Shown piece after piece: positions 62,531 to 64,000 of a stretch of 64,000 nt of DNA (positions are counted from its first letter, which is position 1; every line of letters begins with the position of its first letter). The position numbers were made by a program, and so were the translations under genes. The notes below the pieces were generated by a model. It was given only the letters and a program-made list of their open reading frames with translations. It was not told the DNA's origin and ran no database searches. This DNA comes from Microbacterium sp. GCS4. Its GTDB lineage: Bacteria > Actinomycetota > Actinomycetes > Actinomycetales > Microbacteriaceae. Where the stretch lies: positions 1,423,498 through 1,487,497 of the forward strand of contig NZ_LGYE01000001.1 of assembly GCF_001262495.1 (NCBI RefSeq), in the 5' to 3' direction.

Positions 62531-63741
62531 AGATCGTCGCCGCCCTCGCCTGCGTCATCATCGCCGCCCGCGTCACTCTGCTCCAGGGAGTGACCGCGGG
62601 CATCGTGTTGAGTCTCCTGCTGCTCCCGGTGTGGATCGTGGCGATGTGGAGGATGCGCGGCGGTTCCACGATCGTCAGCCTCGGCGGCCTCGCGATGATC
62701 AGCGGCCTCGTGCTCACCGATTTCTTCGCGGGCGACCACCCCACGAGCGACTCGATGATGCAGCAGAACACGTTCTCACTGCTCGGGTTGATCTGCGGGA
62801 TCGGCGTCGTGGTCTGGGCGCGCACGATCCTCGGCACGGCCCCGACAGCCCTCTGGTACGGCTTCGGCCTGACTGCGGGCGTCGTTCTGCACGGTGTCAA
62901 TACCGACAACATCTGGAAGTTCGACCTGTCGGTGCCCGCGACCGTCGTCGTCCTCGCGCTCTGCATGCTCAGCCGCAGGCTGTGGCTCGAAGTCCTCGCC
63001 CTACTGCTGCTCGGCGTCGTCTCCGCCCTCAACGACTCCCGTTCGGCCGGCTCCATGCTCCTCGTCGCCGCGGCGCTCGTGATGTGGCAGGCGCTCAGCG
63101 CCCGGCTGTCGAAGAGCTCCTCGACCGTGCGGACCCTCGCCGTCTTCGGATTCGTCGCCGTGATCGGCTACTTCGCACTGCAGTCGTTCATCCTCGAGGG
63201 GTGGTTCGGCCGGGCGGCCGCCGTACGGTCGGAGGAGCAGATCGCGCAGTCGGGCTCGCTCATCCTCGGTGGTCGTCCCGAGCTGGGCGCCTCGAGTGAG
63301 CTCATCGCCGCGAACCCGTTCGGCGTCGGCTCCGGCACGCTCGCGAACGGCATCGATCTGATGATCGCCAAGGCCGGCATGGCTCGGCTCAACTACGACC
63401 CGAACAACGGCTACGTCGAGAGGTACATGTTCGGCAACGGCTTCGAGGTGCACTCGATGCTCGGCGACCTGTGGATCCGCTTCGGGCTGTTCGGGGCCGC
63501 GCTGCTGATCGTCCTCCTCGTCGTGGTGGGCCTCGGGACCGCCGCCCAGGTCGCGCAGCGCCAGGCGAGCGGCCTGACGATCTTCCTCACCATCCAGATC
63601 TTCTGGGATTCGCTGTTCGCACCGTTCTTCTCGACCTCGATCGCCACGCTGATCCTCGGCGTCGCTCTGGTCATGGTCCCGCGTCCGCAGCGGTCTCCGG
63701 CGGGAGCGACCGACCGGGACTTCGTCAGCTTCGAACGCTGA
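62527..63741 (+). CDS. O-antigen ligase/Wzy-like polymerase membrane protein
   Basis: A 404-residue protein with ten to twelve membrane helices and one larger loop (about residues 220–320) holding GRPELGASSELIAANPFGVGSG and VHSMLGDLWIRFGLFG. These resemble the G-x-G and H-x-x-x-x motifs of Wzy and WaaL proteins. It probably polymerises the repeat units outside the membrane. The start is GTG 62527, overlapping the flippase stop (GTGA). It is the last gene of the cluster. Confidence 0.85.
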   Translation: MKIVAALACVIIAARVTLLQGVTAGIVLSLLLLPVWIVAMWRMRGGSTIVSLGGLAMISGLVLTDFFAGDHPTSDSMMQQNTFSLLGLICGIGVVVWARTILGTAPTALWYGFGLTAGVVLHGVNTDNIWKFDLSVPATVVVLALCMLSRRLWLEVLALLLLGVVSALNDSRSAGSMLLVAAALVMWQALSARLSKSSSTVRTLAVFGFVAVIGYFALQSFILEGWFGRAAAVRSEEQIAQSGSLILGGRPELGASSELIAANPFGVGSGTLANGIDLMIAKAGMARLNYDPNNGYVERYMFGNGFEVHSMLGDLWIRFGLFGAALLIVLLVVVGLGTAAQVAQRQASGLTIFLTIQIFWDSLFAPFFSTSIATLILGVALVMVPRPQRSPAGATDRDFVSFER

Positions 63742-63823
63742 CCGCATCCGCCACTCCCCCTGGGCGCCCCGCCTCGGACGCCGGCGCGTGGCGGTCGGGC
63801 GCGGCAGGGACCACTGCCTGTAG

Positions 63824-63867
63824 ACGGCACCGGGGCCCTGCGATCTCTCGCGGAGCCCCGGTGTCGT
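63824..63867. terminator. Terminator between the polymerase and the right-edge gene
   Basis: 13-bp arms with one G·U pair at 63824–63836 and 63855–63867, between the convergent polymerase and partial secreted-protein genes. Confidence 0.7.
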
Positions 63868-63899
63868 GGGTGGTGTGTGCTGTGTGCGGGTGACCTGGC

Positions 63900-64000
63900 T
63901 TACTGCTTGGTGATGGTGAGGTTGTCCCAGGTGAACACGGTGGCGGGGAGGGTGGATGCTCCCGAGACGGTGTTCATGAGTCCGACGGTGCCGGCGGTCT
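63900..64000 (-). CDS. C-terminus of a probable secreted protein, truncated by window edge
   Basis: An open frame enters from the right edge on the minus strand and ends at TAA 63900–63902. About 33 residues are visible, ending TVFTWDNLTITKQ; the preceding part reads TAGTVGLMNTVSGASTLPAT. The motif resembles the last strands of a jelly-roll or LamG/concanavalin-type carbohydrate-binding domain as found in secreted polysaccharide-active enzymes. A secreted hydrolase or surface protein next to an exopolysaccharide cluster would make sense, but so short a piece cannot prove it. Confidence 0.6.
   Translation of the reverse strand, partial: TAGTVGLMNTVSGASTLPATVFTWDNLTITKQ

Noticed and set aside
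63471..63893. A 140-residue plus-strand frame over the end of the polymerase gene
   Set aside because: Shadow frame: it overlaps the polymerase in another frame and crosses the terminator hairpin, with no recognisable protein features.

Overview
The window is chromosomal DNA from a high-GC Gram-positive bacterium, most likely a Microbacteriaceae member close to Microbacterium. This rests on uniformly GC-rich codon use, actinobacterial gene orders (serS–HAD–LCP; hpt–ftsH–folE–folP–folB–folK–DUF3180), DUF4192, DUF937 and DUF3180 proteins, tRNAs without an encoded CCA, many GTG starts and GTGA/ATGA stop-start overlaps. All family names come from motif recognition by eye; no database search was run.

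Layout. 0–10.3 kb: sugar-related genes. A TetR regulator runs off the left edge, a two-gene Gfo/Idh oxidoreductase and sugar-phosphate isomerase unit follows, then a glyoxalase-fold protein and an SDR protein. A five-gene minus-strand operon (APC permease, DeoR repressor, GMC oxidoreductase, SIS-domain aminosugar isomerase/deaminase, ROK kinase) has a cluster of GTTCGT hexamers in front of it. 10.8–16.6 kb: tRNA-Ser(GCU), a Gfo/Idh gene behind a LacI-type operator, a GH3 beta-glucosidase divergent from a TetR gene, an LCP cell-wall ligase and tRNA-Ser(UGA). 16.6–25 kb: HAD phosphatase, serS, lipid kinase, a lipoprotein with an internal duplication, cardiolipin synthase, DUF4192, lysS. 25–38 kb: DUF2207, then a tightly overlapping run from hpt and ftsH through the folate genes, DUF3180, two PH-domain membrane proteins and a DUF2520 protein; further right come DUF937, tilS, a TMEM175-like channel and ppa. 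The tilS/hpt boundary holds two kinds of intergenic repeat.

39–45 kb: a Tat-exported M23 peptidase, a tRNA-Glu/Asp/Phe cluster, an alpha/beta hydrolase, a probable type IV (AbiEi/AbiEii-like) toxin–antitoxin pair with a palindromic promoter element, and an AEC transporter. 45–55 kb: a DivIVA-like coiled-coil protein, an ABC exporter with a histidine kinase and response regulator facing a fatty-acid desaturase, an intradiol-dioxygenase-fold lipoprotein and an LtrA protein. 55–63.7 kb: a Wzx/Wzy-type exopolysaccharide cluster (initiating glycosylphosphotransferase, two glycosyltransferases, Wzc-like chain-length ATPase, flippase, polymerase) with a low-molecular-weight tyrosine phosphatase on the opposite strand. 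A secreted-protein C-terminus enters from the right edge.

The best candidates for undescribed biology are the APC/DeoR/GMC/SIS/ROK operon with its operator cluster, the AbiE-like pair, the duplicated WGSSxC/CTMDM lipoprotein, and the 35–36.7 kb repeats. No prophage, CRISPR array, transposase or integrase was seen.
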